From Ignavibacteriales bacterium (GTDB lineage Bacteria; Bacteroidota; Ignavibacteria; Ignavibacteriales; Melioribacteraceae), in contig JACKAA010000004.1 of the NCBI GenBank assembly GCA_020635275.1, positions 186,001 to 250,000 on the forward strand: a stretch of 64,000 bases of DNA, given 5' to 3'. The first letter of the stretch is position 1. Every line of letters begins with the position of its first letter. This document shows, piece after piece, positions 10,399 to 19,497 of this stretch. The notes below the pieces were generated by a model. It worked only from the letters and a program-made list of their open reading frames with translations, searched no databases and was not told where the DNA came from. Position numbers and translations under genes: made by a program.

Positions 10399-12279
10399 AT
10401 GAAAAAAAATATTTTTCTAACATTATTATCGATATCAATTTTCTTTATTAGTTGTTCTAATAAAGAAAACATTAGTTTTCAGTTAAAACCTGAGTTATCA
10501 AAAACTCTGCTTGTGTTAGATGATGCATTAATAAATCTTCAAATTAAAGATTCTACTCAAACTGATTTTGGTTCAATTAAATGTCCGCACTGTAATATTC
10601 TTCATACACGAGCAGCTGAAGCAGTTTATCCATTGACCATTGGATATAAAATAACTAACGATAACAAATATTTGCATTCAGCAATTAGTTTAGGAAATTG
10701 GTTAATTGAACTTCAAGAAAAAGATGGATCTTGGAAAGAAACTCCTGAAGAATGGACGGGCACAACAACCGATCAACTTTTGATGCTGCTGCTTTCATAT
10801 CCAATATTGGAAAATCATTTATCCCAAAGTGAAAAAGAAAAATGGCAATCCTCAATGAAAGGAGCAGCAGATTATTTAACTGAAGTTATGTCTCCGGAAT
10901 TTGCAAGTATTAATTATGTTGCCACAACAACAGCAACTTTGTCTGCTGCTTACAAATTATTTAATGATGAAAAGTATCTGAACAAGGCAAAAAGTTTAGC
11001 TCACAGAACAATATCAAAAATGGATGAAGATGGTTTCATTGAAGGAGAAGGAGGCAGAAGTCTTAATAATAAATATGGTGTGGATTTAGGGTATGATATG
11101 GAAATGTCACTTTGGGGTTTAGGTTATTATGCTAAACTTACTAATGATGCGATGGTAAATGATTACGTTAAAAAAGCATTAGCAAATCATATATACTTTG
11201 TTTATCCCGATGGTTCTCTAGATAATTCTTGGGGAATTCGTTCAAATAAGTGGACGAATTTTGGAAGTGCAACATCAGATGGTATGCAAGTTTTAATGGC
11301 TTTATACAAGGATGAAAATCCAATTTACGCAAATGCATCAAAGTTAAATTTAGAATTTCTTAGAAAAAATATAAGAGATGGAATAGTAAGTTATGGCTCG
11401 CTTTATTGGGAAATATTTGATAATCCGCCATGTATTTATCCGACATTTGCTAAAGCTAAAAATTTAGCAATGGCTTATGAACTTGATAATGACCAACCTT
11501 CTGAAATTAAAAATATACCTACTCAAAACAAAAATTGGTTAAAACAATTTAATACATTAAATGTTACGATGGTTAGAACTGAAAATATTGTCTCAACAAT
11601 AACTGCATATAATTACAAAGATTATGAGAAAGTTAATAAAAGCAAATATATGTTCAGGCCAGCAGGAGGTTCAATTTCAAACTTGTGGATTGAAGATCAT
11701 GGTTATTTACAAGCCGGCTCTCAAACAGAATACCATAGGTGGGAACCAATGCATTTCCCCGAAGCTGAAAATGTAAAAGCTTTAACTCCAAGAATAGAGC
11801 TAATTACAAAAGGTGATTATTTCACAAATTTATTTGAATTTGATGCGCGAATTAATTCTGAAAAATTATCAGATAATAATTTTCAAATTACTACTAACGG
11901 CGAATTAAAAAATAAAAAGTGGGAAGCTGTTGGCATTGCTTATAAACTTACTCACACTTTTACTTCTAATTCAATAATAAAAAATATTGAATTAAGATAT
12001 CATGATTATTCAGATACAGTTTATATTGTTGAACCAATCATTGATTATCCAAATATGGATTTTAAAAAGCTTGATGCAAATTCAGTTAGTATAAAATCTC
12101 CAAATAAAAATTTTGAATTCATTTTAAAAGAAGGAGATTATGAAATAATAATTGGCAAAGATAAGGAAAATTACTGGTCACCTTATCCGGCTTTACGAGC
12201 ATATCCAATTGTAGTTGTAATTCCTCCAAACCAAAACGGATTTATAAATAATGTTGAATTTGAAATTAAAATAAAATAG
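10399..12279 (+). CDS. Lipoprotein with (alpha/alpha) toroid and beta-sandwich, candidate polysaccharide lyase (paralogue A)
   Basis: This 626-residue protein has a lipobox with Cys19. Residues about 30-370 form helical repeats and residues about 390-620 are beta-rich (PRIELITKGDYFTNLFEFDARI and similar). The order toroid then beta-sandwich is that of PL8, PL12 and PL21 type lyases, but the heparinase II/III signatures are not seen and I do not know its family. Conspicuous motifs are CPHCNILHTRAAEAVYP (Cys62 and Cys65, a knuckle-like pair), EEWTGTTTDQLLM, EFASINY, and SNKWTNFGSATSDG. All recur in the paralogue at 31702, so they probably mark the active site. It lies between the PL22-like and NagB-like genes. 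The lyase role is inferred from fold order and context. Confidence 0.55.
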   Translation: MKKNIFLTLLSISIFFISCSNKENISFQLKPELSKTLLVLDDALINLQIKDSTQTDFGSIKCPHCNILHTRAAEAVYPLTIGYKITNDNKYLHSAISLGNWLIELQEKDGSWKETPEEWTGTTTDQLLMLLLSYPILENHLSQSEKEKWQSSMKGAADYLTEVMSPEFASINYVATTTATLSAAYKLFNDEKYLNKAKSLAHRTISKMDEDGFIEGEGGRSLNNKYGVDLGYDMEMSLWGLGYYAKLTNDAMVNDYVKKALANHIYFVYPDGSLDNSWGIRSNKWTNFGSATSDGMQVLMALYKDENPIYANASKLNLEFLRKNIRDGIVSYGSLYWEIFDNPPCIYPTFAKAKNLAMAYELDNDQPSEIKNIPTQNKNWLKQFNTLNVTMVRTENIVSTITAYNYKDYEKVNKSKYMFRPAGGSISNLWIEDHGYLQAGSQTEYHRWEPMHFPEAENVKALTPRIELITKGDYFTNLFEFDARINSEKLSDNNFQITTNGELKNKKWEAVGIAYKLTHTFTSNSIIKNIELRYHDYSDTVYIVEPIIDYPNMDFKKLDANSVSIKSPNKNFEFILKEGDYEIIIGKDKENYWSPYPALRAYPIVVVIPPNQNGFINNVEFEIKIK

Positions 12280-12287
12280 GATTTTTA

Positions 12288-13055
12288 ATGGAAGAGTATT
12301 TAATAGATAATTTAAATGTAAGTGTATATTCAAATAGAAATGAAATGGGAATTAATGCTGCGAATGAAATTATTGAGAAACTAAAAACTTTACTAAATGA
12401 AAAAGTTGAAGTAAGAATGATTTTTGCAGCGGCTCCTTCGCAAGATGATATGACCGAGGAATTAATTAAACATGATGAAGTAGAATGGAATAGAGTTATC
12501 GCATTTCATATGGATGAATATATTGGGTTGGAGAAAGACGCTCCACAAAAATTTGGAAATTATTTAAAGAAAAAAGTATTTGATCATCTTCCGTTTAAAG
12601 AAGTACATTATATTGATCAACCCAATTTATCGCCAGAAAGAATTTGTGAACAATACGAACTAAAATTAAAGGAAAAAAACATTGATATAATATGCATGGG
12701 AATTGGTGAAAACGGACATATTGCTTTTAATGATCCTCCTGTTGCTGTTTTTAAAGACAATAAATTAGTAAAAATTGTTGAGTTAGATAATATTTGCAGA
12801 CAGCAGCAAGTTAATGACGGATGCTTTAATACTTTAGATCAAGTCCCAACTCGTGCTATAACATTAACAGTTCCAGTTTTTATGAATGCTGATAATTTAT
12901 TTTGTGTTGTTCCAAATGAAAGAAAAGCTGAAGCTGTTAAAGCTACTTTAGAAATGCAAATATCTGAAAAGTGTCCATCAACAATTTTGAGGTCACATAA
13001 ATCAGCAAAATTATATTTAGATCAAAATTCAGCAAAATTATTGCATAATAAATAA
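12288..13055 (+). CDS. NagB-like glucosamine-6-phosphate deaminase/isomerase family protein
   Basis: This 255-residue cytoplasmic protein of the NagB/6-phosphogluconolactonase family has no signal peptide. It starts 8 bp after the preceding gene. Family motifs are HMDEYIGL (Asp76, matching the proton-shuttling Asp72 of E. coli NagB) and GIGENGHIAFNDP (His144). Compared with E. coli, the Asp141 position is Asn142 and the Glu148 position is Asp149. The stretch CRQQQVNDGCF after it is not typical of classic NagB. The fold and a sugar-phosphate substrate are secure; deamination of glucosamine 6-phosphate is less so. It may act on another amino-sugar or keto-sugar phosphate released by the GH20 enzyme of the same locus. 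It is the only clearly cytoplasmic catabolic enzyme in the cluster. Confidence 0.75.
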   Translation: MEEYLIDNLNVSVYSNRNEMGINAANEIIEKLKTLLNEKVEVRMIFAAAPSQDDMTEELIKHDEVEWNRVIAFHMDEYIGLEKDAPQKFGNYLKKKVFDHLPFKEVHYIDQPNLSPERICEQYELKLKEKNIDIICMGIGENGHIAFNDPPVAVFKDNKLVKIVELDNICRQQQVNDGCFNTLDQVPTRAITLTVPVFMNADNLFCVVPNERKAEAVKATLEMQISEKCPSTILRSHKSAKLYLDQNSAKLLHNK

Positions 13056-13066
13056 GGATTTATTTT

Positions 13067-14521
13067 ATGGTTTATAGAAATAAACTATTAGTTCTATTAT
13101 TTATCTCAACCATTTTATTTGCAAATCAAAATGGAATTATAAATGTTTTAGATTATGGAGCAATTGGTGATGGTCAAACTTTAAATACTGAAATATTCCA
13201 AAAGGCGATTGACAAATGTTCCATAAACGGTGGCAAAATTATTATTCCGCCCGGAAAATATTTAACCGGTTCGCTAATAATTAAAAGTAATGTATCGATT
13301 GAAATACTTAACGGAGCAGTAATATTAGGTTCAACCAATCTAAAAGATTATAAAGAACATGTTCCGGAACTTCAATCCTATAATGATGTTTTTTTAAGAT
13401 ACAGTTTATTTTATGCAGAAAAAGCTGAAAATATTTCAATCTCTGGTGAAGGCACAATAGATGGACAAGGCTCATATTTTGTTAGACAGACAAGTGAAAA
13501 ACCACAAAGGTACATGAATCGCCCTTACATAATCAGATTTGTAGAATCTAAAAATGTTACAATTGAAAATATAAATATGCAGAATTCTGCAATGTGGATG
13601 CAGCAATATTTAGCTTGTGAATATTTGACGATCCGTGGGATAAAGGTTTATAATCACGCAAATTATAATAATGATATGATGGACATTGACGGTTGCAAAA
13701 ATGTTATTATTTCTGATTGCTTTGGCGATACAGATGATGATGGAATTACTTTAAAAAGTACAAGTAATAGAATTACAGAAAATGTTACCATAACAAATTG
13801 TGTTGTAAGTAGTCATTGCAATGCAATAAAACTGGGCACAGAATCAATTGGGGGATTTAAGAATATCACAATTTCAAATATTGTTGTAAAGCCATCCGAA
13901 TCAAAAACTAAAATTACTGGTCACTATGCAGGAATTAGTGGAATAACACTTGGCATGGTTGATGGAGGAATTCTGGATGGGGTGATGATAAATAATATTA
14001 GAATTGATGGACCTCAAGTTCCAATATATTTAAGATTAGGCAATAGAGGTAGAACAATTAGGGAAGATATGCCAAAACCAAATGTTGGAGTATTTCAAAA
14101 CGTAAGTATATCAAATATTGTTGCGACAAATACCGGTCAAATTGGATGTTCAATAACTGGGATTAAAAATCAACCAATAAAGAATATTTCTTTATCTAAT
14201 ATTAACATTGTTTTTAAAGGTGGAATAACTGAAGAAATAAGTTTGGATGTTCCGGAATTAGATGATCATTATCCTGAAAGTGATATGTTCGGCATTTTAC
14301 CGTCGTATGGTTTTTATTTTAGACATGTTGAAAATTTGAAAGTGGATAATATTAATCTATCTTTGGAAGAAAGTGATACAAGATATGCATTTGTATTTGA
14401 TGATATTAATGGCGTGAAACTAAGTGATATCATGCTTCGAAATAAATTAGCTCAAAAAAAGAATTATTTTATCAGAAATGTTAAAAATTCGGAATTAGAA
14501 GATTCGATGATCATTCATTAA
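13067..14521 (+). CDS. GH28 (polygalacturonase-like) secreted glycoside hydrolase
   Basis: This 484-residue protein has a signal peptide (residues 1-19) and then the canonical opening of the right-handed beta-helix, INVLDYGAIGDGQTLNTE. Polygalacturonase motifs follow in order: NYNNDMMDIDGC (NTD region), GDTDDDGITLKS (the catalytic Asp pair) and SSHCNAIKLGTES, where the usual GHG is replaced by SHC while the His is kept. A clear RIK motif is not seen. GH28 enzymes hydrolyse galacturonide linkages of homogalacturonan, rhamnogalacturonan or xylogalacturonan. The changed motifs suggest a side branch with its own substrate. It is the last gene of the series that begins at 4875, and a 176-bp gap with the regulator promoter follows. 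Confidence 0.8.
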   Translation: MVYRNKLLVLLFISTILFANQNGIINVLDYGAIGDGQTLNTEIFQKAIDKCSINGGKIIIPPGKYLTGSLIIKSNVSIEILNGAVILGSTNLKDYKEHVPELQSYNDVFLRYSLFYAEKAENISISGEGTIDGQGSYFVRQTSEKPQRYMNRPYIIRFVESKNVTIENINMQNSAMWMQQYLACEYLTIRGIKVYNHANYNNDMMDIDGCKNVIISDCFGDTDDDGITLKSTSNRITENVTITNCVVSSHCNAIKLGTESIGGFKNITISNIVVKPSESKTKITGHYAGISGITLGMVDGGILDGVMINNIRIDGPQVPIYLRLGNRGRTIREDMPKPNVGVFQNVSISNIVATNTGQIGCSITGIKNQPIKNISLSNINIVFKGGITEEISLDVPELDDHYPESDMFGILPSYGFYFRHVENLKVDNINLSLEESDTRYAFVFDDINGVKLSDIMLRNKLAQKKNYFIRNVKNSELEDSMIIH

Positions 14522-14600
14522 TGATTTTTTAGAATTACACTTTTAGTCCGATTTATCAATTTTATTTATAAAAAAAAATTTGAATTTATAATTTTATTTC

Positions 14601-14624
14601 TTAACTTGGTATACCTAATATATG
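14601..14624. promoter_or_regulatory. Candidate operator 2 and promoter of the GntR/LacI hybrid regulator
   Basis: AACTTGGTATACC occupies 14603-14615 and contains the perfect 8-bp palindrome GGTATACC. It is identical over 13 bases to the site at 22601 and has one difference from the site at 4845. It lies about 80 bp before the regulator's TTG start and close to AT-rich boxes (TATATGCTATAA, 14619-14630) that could be the -10 region. This suggests negative autoregulation. Confidence 0.6.
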
Positions 14625-14697
14625 CTATAAGCTGTTTATAATATGTTAAGTAAAGTATAATAGGATTAAAAAATAAAAATTTTAAAGAGGTAAGAAA

Positions 14698-15819
14698 TTG
14701 AAAATTGATATGAATGATCCGACTCCGTTTTATGAGCAAATTCAGAATATTCTGAAGTATGAAATAAGAAATGGATCTCTAAAAGAAGGAGATAAAATTG
14801 GATCGCATAATGAATTAGCAAAAAAATATAATGTTAGTTTAATAACAGTAAAAAAAGCCCTATCCAATCTTATAAAAGATGGAGTTTTAATAAGTAGAAT
14901 CGGCAAGGGTACTTTTGTTAGTTCAGGTGAAAATAAAATTGATATTTCCAAACATAAAAGCATTGGCCTAGTACTTAGAGATTTAAATCATCCTTTCTTT
15001 TCACCAATTGTAAAGAGTGTGGAAAAAAAGGTTTCTGAACTTGGGTATAATTTATTGTTAGCAAGTTCTTCTGGAGATAAAGAAAAAGAAGAAAATCAAA
15101 TTTCACATTTTAGAAGAATTGGAGTTAGTGGTTTAATAATTGCATCAACTACTTTAGATTATAATGCCTCAGATTATATAAAAAAATTACAAGTTACAAA
15201 TTTTCCATATGTAATGATTTCTTATATGCATGATCCTGATTATTGGTATGTGGGAATTGAACAAGAGCTTGGCGGTTATATGGCTACAAAACATTTAATT
15301 AGTTTGGGTTACAAAAAGATTGGCTGCGTTCATGGTGGAAAAGGAAATTTATTAGGAGAGATACGAAAAAACGGTTATGCAAGAGCACTTTCTGAAAAAA
15401 ATATCCCATTTAATTCAAAGTACATTTATTATTTAGATCAAAGAAAGAGTCGATTTGAATCTGGGAATGATTTTGGGAAAATATTTTTAGAAATAAAAGA
15501 CAAACCTGAAGCTTTATTCTTTTATACAGATTCCGCAGCAATGGGATTTCAGCAGGCAGTTGTTGAACGTGGAATGAAAATACCAAATGATATTGCAATG
15601 GTGGGTTTTAACGATATTGAAATAGCCAAATTTGCAACATCTCCATTAACAACAATTAAACAGGATGCATTTAAAATAGGAAAATTAGCTGCTCAAATAG
15701 TAGTAAATAGAATTGAAGGAAAAGAACAGCCAAACAGAATGATACTTAATCCTGAGTTAATTATCAGAGAGTCATGCGGTTCTAAAAAGAAATCTACTAA
15801 ATCAAAAAGAAAAGCTTAA
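14698..15819 (+). CDS. GntR/LacI hybrid transcriptional regulator (AraR-like architecture)
   Basis: This is a 373-residue regulator. Residues about 5-76 form a GntR-type winged helix (YEQIQNILKYEIRNGSL, then NELAKKYNVSLITVKKAL, then GKGTFVS). Residues about 88-360 are a LacI/periplasmic-binding-type sensor domain, with SIGLVLRDLNHPFF, AMGFQQAVVERGMKIPNDIAMVGFNDIE and TTIKQD. This combination is that of AraR in Bacillus, which releases DNA on binding a sugar. The tail is very basic (KKKSTKSKRKA). TTG at 14698 is chosen as start because AAAGAGG lies 7 bases upstream and no suitable ATG exists. It probably represses the three operator-bearing promoters at 4843, 14601 and 22597. The inducer is unknown, perhaps a uronate or disaccharide from the target polymer. 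Confidence 0.88.
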   Translation: MKIDMNDPTPFYEQIQNILKYEIRNGSLKEGDKIGSHNELAKKYNVSLITVKKALSNLIKDGVLISRIGKGTFVSSGENKIDISKHKSIGLVLRDLNHPFFSPIVKSVEKKVSELGYNLLLASSSGDKEKEENQISHFRRIGVSGLIIASTTLDYNASDYIKKLQVTNFPYVMISYMHDPDYWYVGIEQELGGYMATKHLISLGYKKIGCVHGGKGNLLGEIRKNGYARALSEKNIPFNSKYIYYLDQRKSRFESGNDFGKIFLEIKDKPEALFFYTDSAAMGFQQAVVERGMKIPNDIAMVGFNDIEIAKFATSPLTTIKQDAFKIGKLAAQIVVNRIEGKEQPNRMILNPELIIRESCGSKKKSTKSKRKA

Positions 15820-15890
15820 CATAATTAGATTTAATAAAGTTCGTTATATAGAATGGGAGTATTTTTTCTCCCCAAATTAAGGAAATAGTG

Positions 15891-17672
15891 ATGTTAAATC
15901 TTCAAGTAAATTCATTTAGAAAGAAAAATAACCTTTGCGGTATTTGGAATTTTAGGATTGATCAAGAGAAAATTGGTGAAGCAGAAAAATGGTATAACTT
16001 ATTAAAACCAGAATTAGATATTGCAGTTCCGGGTAGTTGGAATGAACAGTTAGAAGCTGAAGGATTAATGAATTATATTGGAGATGTTTGGTACCAAAAA
16101 GAATTATTCATTACAAATGAATTTAACGAAGGCAACATTTTCCTAAGAATTGATTCAGCTGATTATTCTTGTAAAGTGTGGATAAATGGCGAGTATGTTG
16201 GAGAAAATCATGGTGGATTTTTACCTTTTGAATTTGATATAACAAGATACATTTTTGTAAATAAAATAAACCTTATTACAATAAAAGTTAACAATGAACT
16301 TAATTGTAATACAATTCCCCAAGGAATTACAGCTGAAGATTATGAAATTGAAAATAGAATTCGTGAAGAAACTTATCCGCCGGCTCGTTTTGATTTCTTT
16401 CCGTTTGGCGGAATAAATAGACCAATATATATTTATTCAACTCCACAAGAATTCATAAAAGATGTAAAAATTCAAACAAAATTAATTGGTGATACATCAG
16501 CTAAATTAATAATTGATACTAATATAAATTCAACCAATTTTGATCAGATTAAATATGAAATTATTGATGATAACAATGTTTTGGAATTCACCGAAATCGG
16601 CAATACTCATCTAGTAAAAAGTCAACTGACTATTCAAAATCCTAAACTTTGGAATCTTGAAAATCCTTTTCTATACAAACTTGTAATAACTCTATTAAAA
16701 AAAGATTTACCAATTGATCAATATTCTATGAATTTTGGAATAAGAGACATTAAAATTGAAGGAAATAAACTTCTCTTAAACAATAAACCAATATTTTTAA
16801 GAGGATTTGGTAAACACGAAGATTTTCCAATATTTGGAAAAGGATTAAATCTTCCTCTTTTAGTTAAAGATTTTACTTTGCTAAAATGGATTAATGCAAA
16901 CTCATTTAGAACAAGTCATTACCCATATGCTGAAGAGTGGCTTGATTATGCTGATAAAAAAGGCATCTTAGTTATAGATGAGATCCCAGCCGTAAGTCTA
17001 GATTTCAGAAAAACTACAGATCAAACTTTACAAAATCACAAAAATTTTATAAAAAAATTAATTGATAGAGATTATAATCACCCTTGTGTGATAATGTGGG
17101 CACCAGGTAATGAGCCGAATATAGTTGGGGAAGAATCTTACTATAATGGTTCTGGTGAAAAGTATTGGAATGAAATTTATGACTACACAAAATCACTTGA
17201 TGATTCCCGACCTATAACGATTCCTAATTGTCAAAGGGCTGGAGTAGACGATCCCGTATTCAAATTTTCAGATGTAATTTCGCTTAACAGATATTATGGG
17301 TGGTATGAAAACCCAGGAAATCTTGATACAGCAATAATCAGAATGGAATCAGAAATGGATTTAATTGCAAATAAATATCAAAAGCCAATTATTGTTACTG
17401 AATTTGGCACAGATACGGTTCCTGGTTTGCATTCAATATCTGATCAAATGTTTACTGAAGAATATCAATCTAAATTTTTAGAACTATATTGCAAATTAAT
17501 AGAATCAAAAAGTTATACAATTGGTGAGCATGTTTGGAATTTTGCTGACTTTAAAACTCCACAGCATTTTAGAAGGGTTGTAAATAATTTAAAAGGGGTA
17601 TTTACAAGAACAAGGGATCCGAAACAAGCAGCATATACACTCAAAAAAATATGGTCTGTTTCTAAATTCTAA
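15891..17672 (+). CDS. uidA: GH2 beta-glucuronidase
   Basis: This 593-residue protein aligns over its whole length with E. coli beta-glucuronidase as I recall it. It has the sugar-binding sandwich (about 1-185), the immunoglobulin-like domain (about 186-275) and the TIM barrel (about 276-593). The acid/base Glu408 is in APGNEPN, the nucleophile Glu504 is in IVTEFGTD, and NRYYGWY and GEHVWNFADF are kept. The NxK motif that reads the glucuronate carboxylate is present as Asn566-Leu-Lys568, so specificity for glucuronate (or galacturonate) is well supported. No signal peptide is seen, so it should be cytoplasmic. An overlapping GTG at 15888 is possible, but the AAGG at 15879-15882 is better placed for ATG 15891. 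It lies 71 bp after the regulator and probably works on imported oligosaccharides. Confidence 0.9.
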   Translation: MLNLQVNSFRKKNNLCGIWNFRIDQEKIGEAEKWYNLLKPELDIAVPGSWNEQLEAEGLMNYIGDVWYQKELFITNEFNEGNIFLRIDSADYSCKVWINGEYVGENHGGFLPFEFDITRYIFVNKINLITIKVNNELNCNTIPQGITAEDYEIENRIREETYPPARFDFFPFGGINRPIYIYSTPQEFIKDVKIQTKLIGDTSAKLIIDTNINSTNFDQIKYEIIDDNNVLEFTEIGNTHLVKSQLTIQNPKLWNLENPFLYKLVITLLKKDLPIDQYSMNFGIRDIKIEGNKLLLNNKPIFLRGFGKHEDFPIFGKGLNLPLLVKDFTLLKWINANSFRTSHYPYAEEWLDYADKKGILVIDEIPAVSLDFRKTTDQTLQNHKNFIKKLIDRDYNHPCVIMWAPGNEPNIVGEESYYNGSGEKYWNEIYDYTKSLDDSRPITIPNCQRAGVDDPVFKFSDVISLNRYYGWYENPGNLDTAIIRMESEMDLIANKYQKPIIVTEFGTDTVPGLHSISDQMFTEEYQSKFLELYCKLIESKSYTIGEHVWNFADFKTPQHFRRVVNNLKGVFTRTRDPKQAAYTLKKIWSVSKF

Positions 17673-17704
17673 GTTCTCATTTCAATCTTAAATTGAGAGA
17701 ATTA

Positions 17705-19408
17705 ATGTTTGGATTAAGTTATTTAGATATATCAGTAATAGCTTTATATGTTTTAATTATTACATATTTAGCATGGAGAATTAAAACACAAGTCTCTTCT
17801 TCCGGCGATTATTTTATGGGTGGAAGAAAAGGCAGTAAATTTATGATGATTGCAAATGCGCTTGGTGCCGGCACACATACTGATCAGGCAATAGCGGTTT
17901 CTGGAGCTACTTATCAAATTGGATTGGCTGGTATTTGGTATCAATGGGTTTGGCTTTTTGCGACCCCGTTTTATTGGCTTATAGCTCCAATATATAGAAG
18001 GCTGAGATATATAACTACAGGGGATTTTTTTGAAGAAAGATATGGCTCAAAATTAGGTGCAGCTTATACAATAATGGGCATGTTATATTTTATTATTAAT
18101 ATTGGATTAATTCTTAAGGGTACTGCAACTGCAATTGAAGCTGTAACAAAAGGAGCAATTTCACTTGAAGTAATTGTACTTCTTTTGACTATATTTTTCT
18201 TACTTTATGGAGTTTTCGGTGGTTTATCATCTGCTTTAACTATTAATATAATTCAAGGAATGTTTATTCTTGTTTTATCATTTTTACTAATTCCCTTTGC
18301 AATTTCAACAGCTGGCGGAATTTCAGAGATAAAAAATAACCTTCCGGAACATATGTTTAGTTTTGTTGCTCCTGAAGAGGTAACACTATTTTTTATAATA
18401 ATGATAATTATAAATGGATTAATTGGAATTGTAGTTCAGCCACATCATATGGCTGTCGGTGGTTCTGGTAAATCTGAATATAATTGCAGAATGGGTTGGA
18501 CATACGGCAATTTTACAAAAAGATTTGCAACATTAGGATGGGCATTCGTTGGTGTTTTTGCTGCGGCATTATTTCCAGGATTAGAAAACGAAAACAGAGA
18601 ATTAGCTTTCGGTACAGCAGTTGTAAACTTATTGCCTTCGGGCTTAATTGGCTTGATGATTGCTGCAATGGCTGCTGCAGTTTTAGCTGCATGCCATAAT
18701 TTTATGGTTGGTGGTTCAGCTTTATTTACAAGAAATCTATACAAAAAATTTATTGATAAAAATCTATCTGAAAATGACGAACTAAAAGTTGCAAGAATTG
18801 CTTCAACAATTATTGTAATTGGGGGAGTTACAATAGCATTAACCATTCCTTCCGTGGTTCAAGGATTAAAATACATGTGGATGATAACTGCATATTTTGG
18901 CATTGCATTTTGGATGGCGATAATTTGGAAAAAATCAAACAGGTATGGAGTTTGGGCAAGTTTAGTAACAACATTACTTGCAACATTTGCAACTGGTCCA
19001 TATTTCTCATTTGGTTTGGGCTGGTCGCTTGAATATCAAATTGCAGTATACCTTCCAATTGGATTTATAACATTTATTATTTTCAGCTTATTGACTAATG
19101 AAGAACCGAAAGAGCAGCTGGAAAAGTTTTACACTTTATTGCATACTCCAGTTGGTGAAGAATATAAGTTGAAAGAAAAAGGGATTGAAATATTACTAGA
19201 AGGACAATCAGAAGTTAATACTGAAATTAATAAAGATGATATTTCTTTAGAAGAAAAAGGTCATGGTCTTATTCTAGTTGACCTAATGAGTTTAGGTGAA
19301 AAATTCAGATTTAATAAATATAGTATTGATATTAAAGGATTTGGCATAGCAATTCTATTTGTTTTAGCAATATTTGCATTTGGAATGTTAACGGCAAATA
19401 TAGGTTAA
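17705..19408 (+). CDS. Sodium:solute symporter (SSS family)
   Basis: This polytopic transporter of 567 residues has about 13 hydrophobic segments. SSS proteins couple uptake of sugars, uronates or other small solutes to sodium. The family is shown by an N-terminal membrane start (DISVIALYVLIITYLAWRIK), DYFMGGRKGSKFMMIANALG, and the TTGDFFEERYG loop. A soluble stretch (about residues 465-530) precedes the last membrane helix. The start is taken at ATG 17705 because GAGAGA lies 5-10 bases upstream; an upstream TTG at 17693 would add four residues. Lying directly after the beta-glucuronidase and before a second transporter, it probably brings a mono- or disaccharide uronate into the cytoplasm. 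Confidence 0.85.
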   Translation: MFGLSYLDISVIALYVLIITYLAWRIKTQVSSSGDYFMGGRKGSKFMMIANALGAGTHTDQAIAVSGATYQIGLAGIWYQWVWLFATPFYWLIAPIYRRLRYITTGDFFEERYGSKLGAAYTIMGMLYFIINIGLILKGTATAIEAVTKGAISLEVIVLLLTIFFLLYGVFGGLSSALTINIIQGMFILVLSFLLIPFAISTAGGISEIKNNLPEHMFSFVAPEEVTLFFIIMIIINGLIGIVVQPHHMAVGGSGKSEYNCRMGWTYGNFTKRFATLGWAFVGVFAAALFPGLENENRELAFGTAVVNLLPSGLIGLMIAAMAAAVLAACHNFMVGGSALFTRNLYKKFIDKNLSENDELKVARIASTIIVIGGVTIALTIPSVVQGLKYMWMITAYFGIAFWMAIIWKKSNRYGVWASLVTTLLATFATGPYFSFGLGWSLEYQIAVYLPIGFITFIIFSLLTNEEPKEQLEKFYTLLHTPVGEEYKLKEKGIEILLEGQSEVNTEINKDDISLEEKGHGLILVDLMSLGEKFRFNKYSIDIKGFGIAILFVLAIFAFGMLTANIG

Positions 19409-19497
19409 AGAAATATCCTTTGGTAAAAATAAAAGATAAACAATAGTTAAATAAAGACTATACGATCTCAATATAAATATTAAAAGATAAAAATTAT

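Noticed and set aside
15855..15872. GGGAG / CTCCC hairpin between the hybrid regulator and the beta-glucuronidase gene
   Set aside because: Only five pairs with an 8-base loop and no T run after it; too weak to call a terminator.
19046..19052. GTATACC match
   Set aside because: It lies inside the SSS coding region (Val-Tyr-Leu codons) and lacks the AACTT flank, so it is a chance match.
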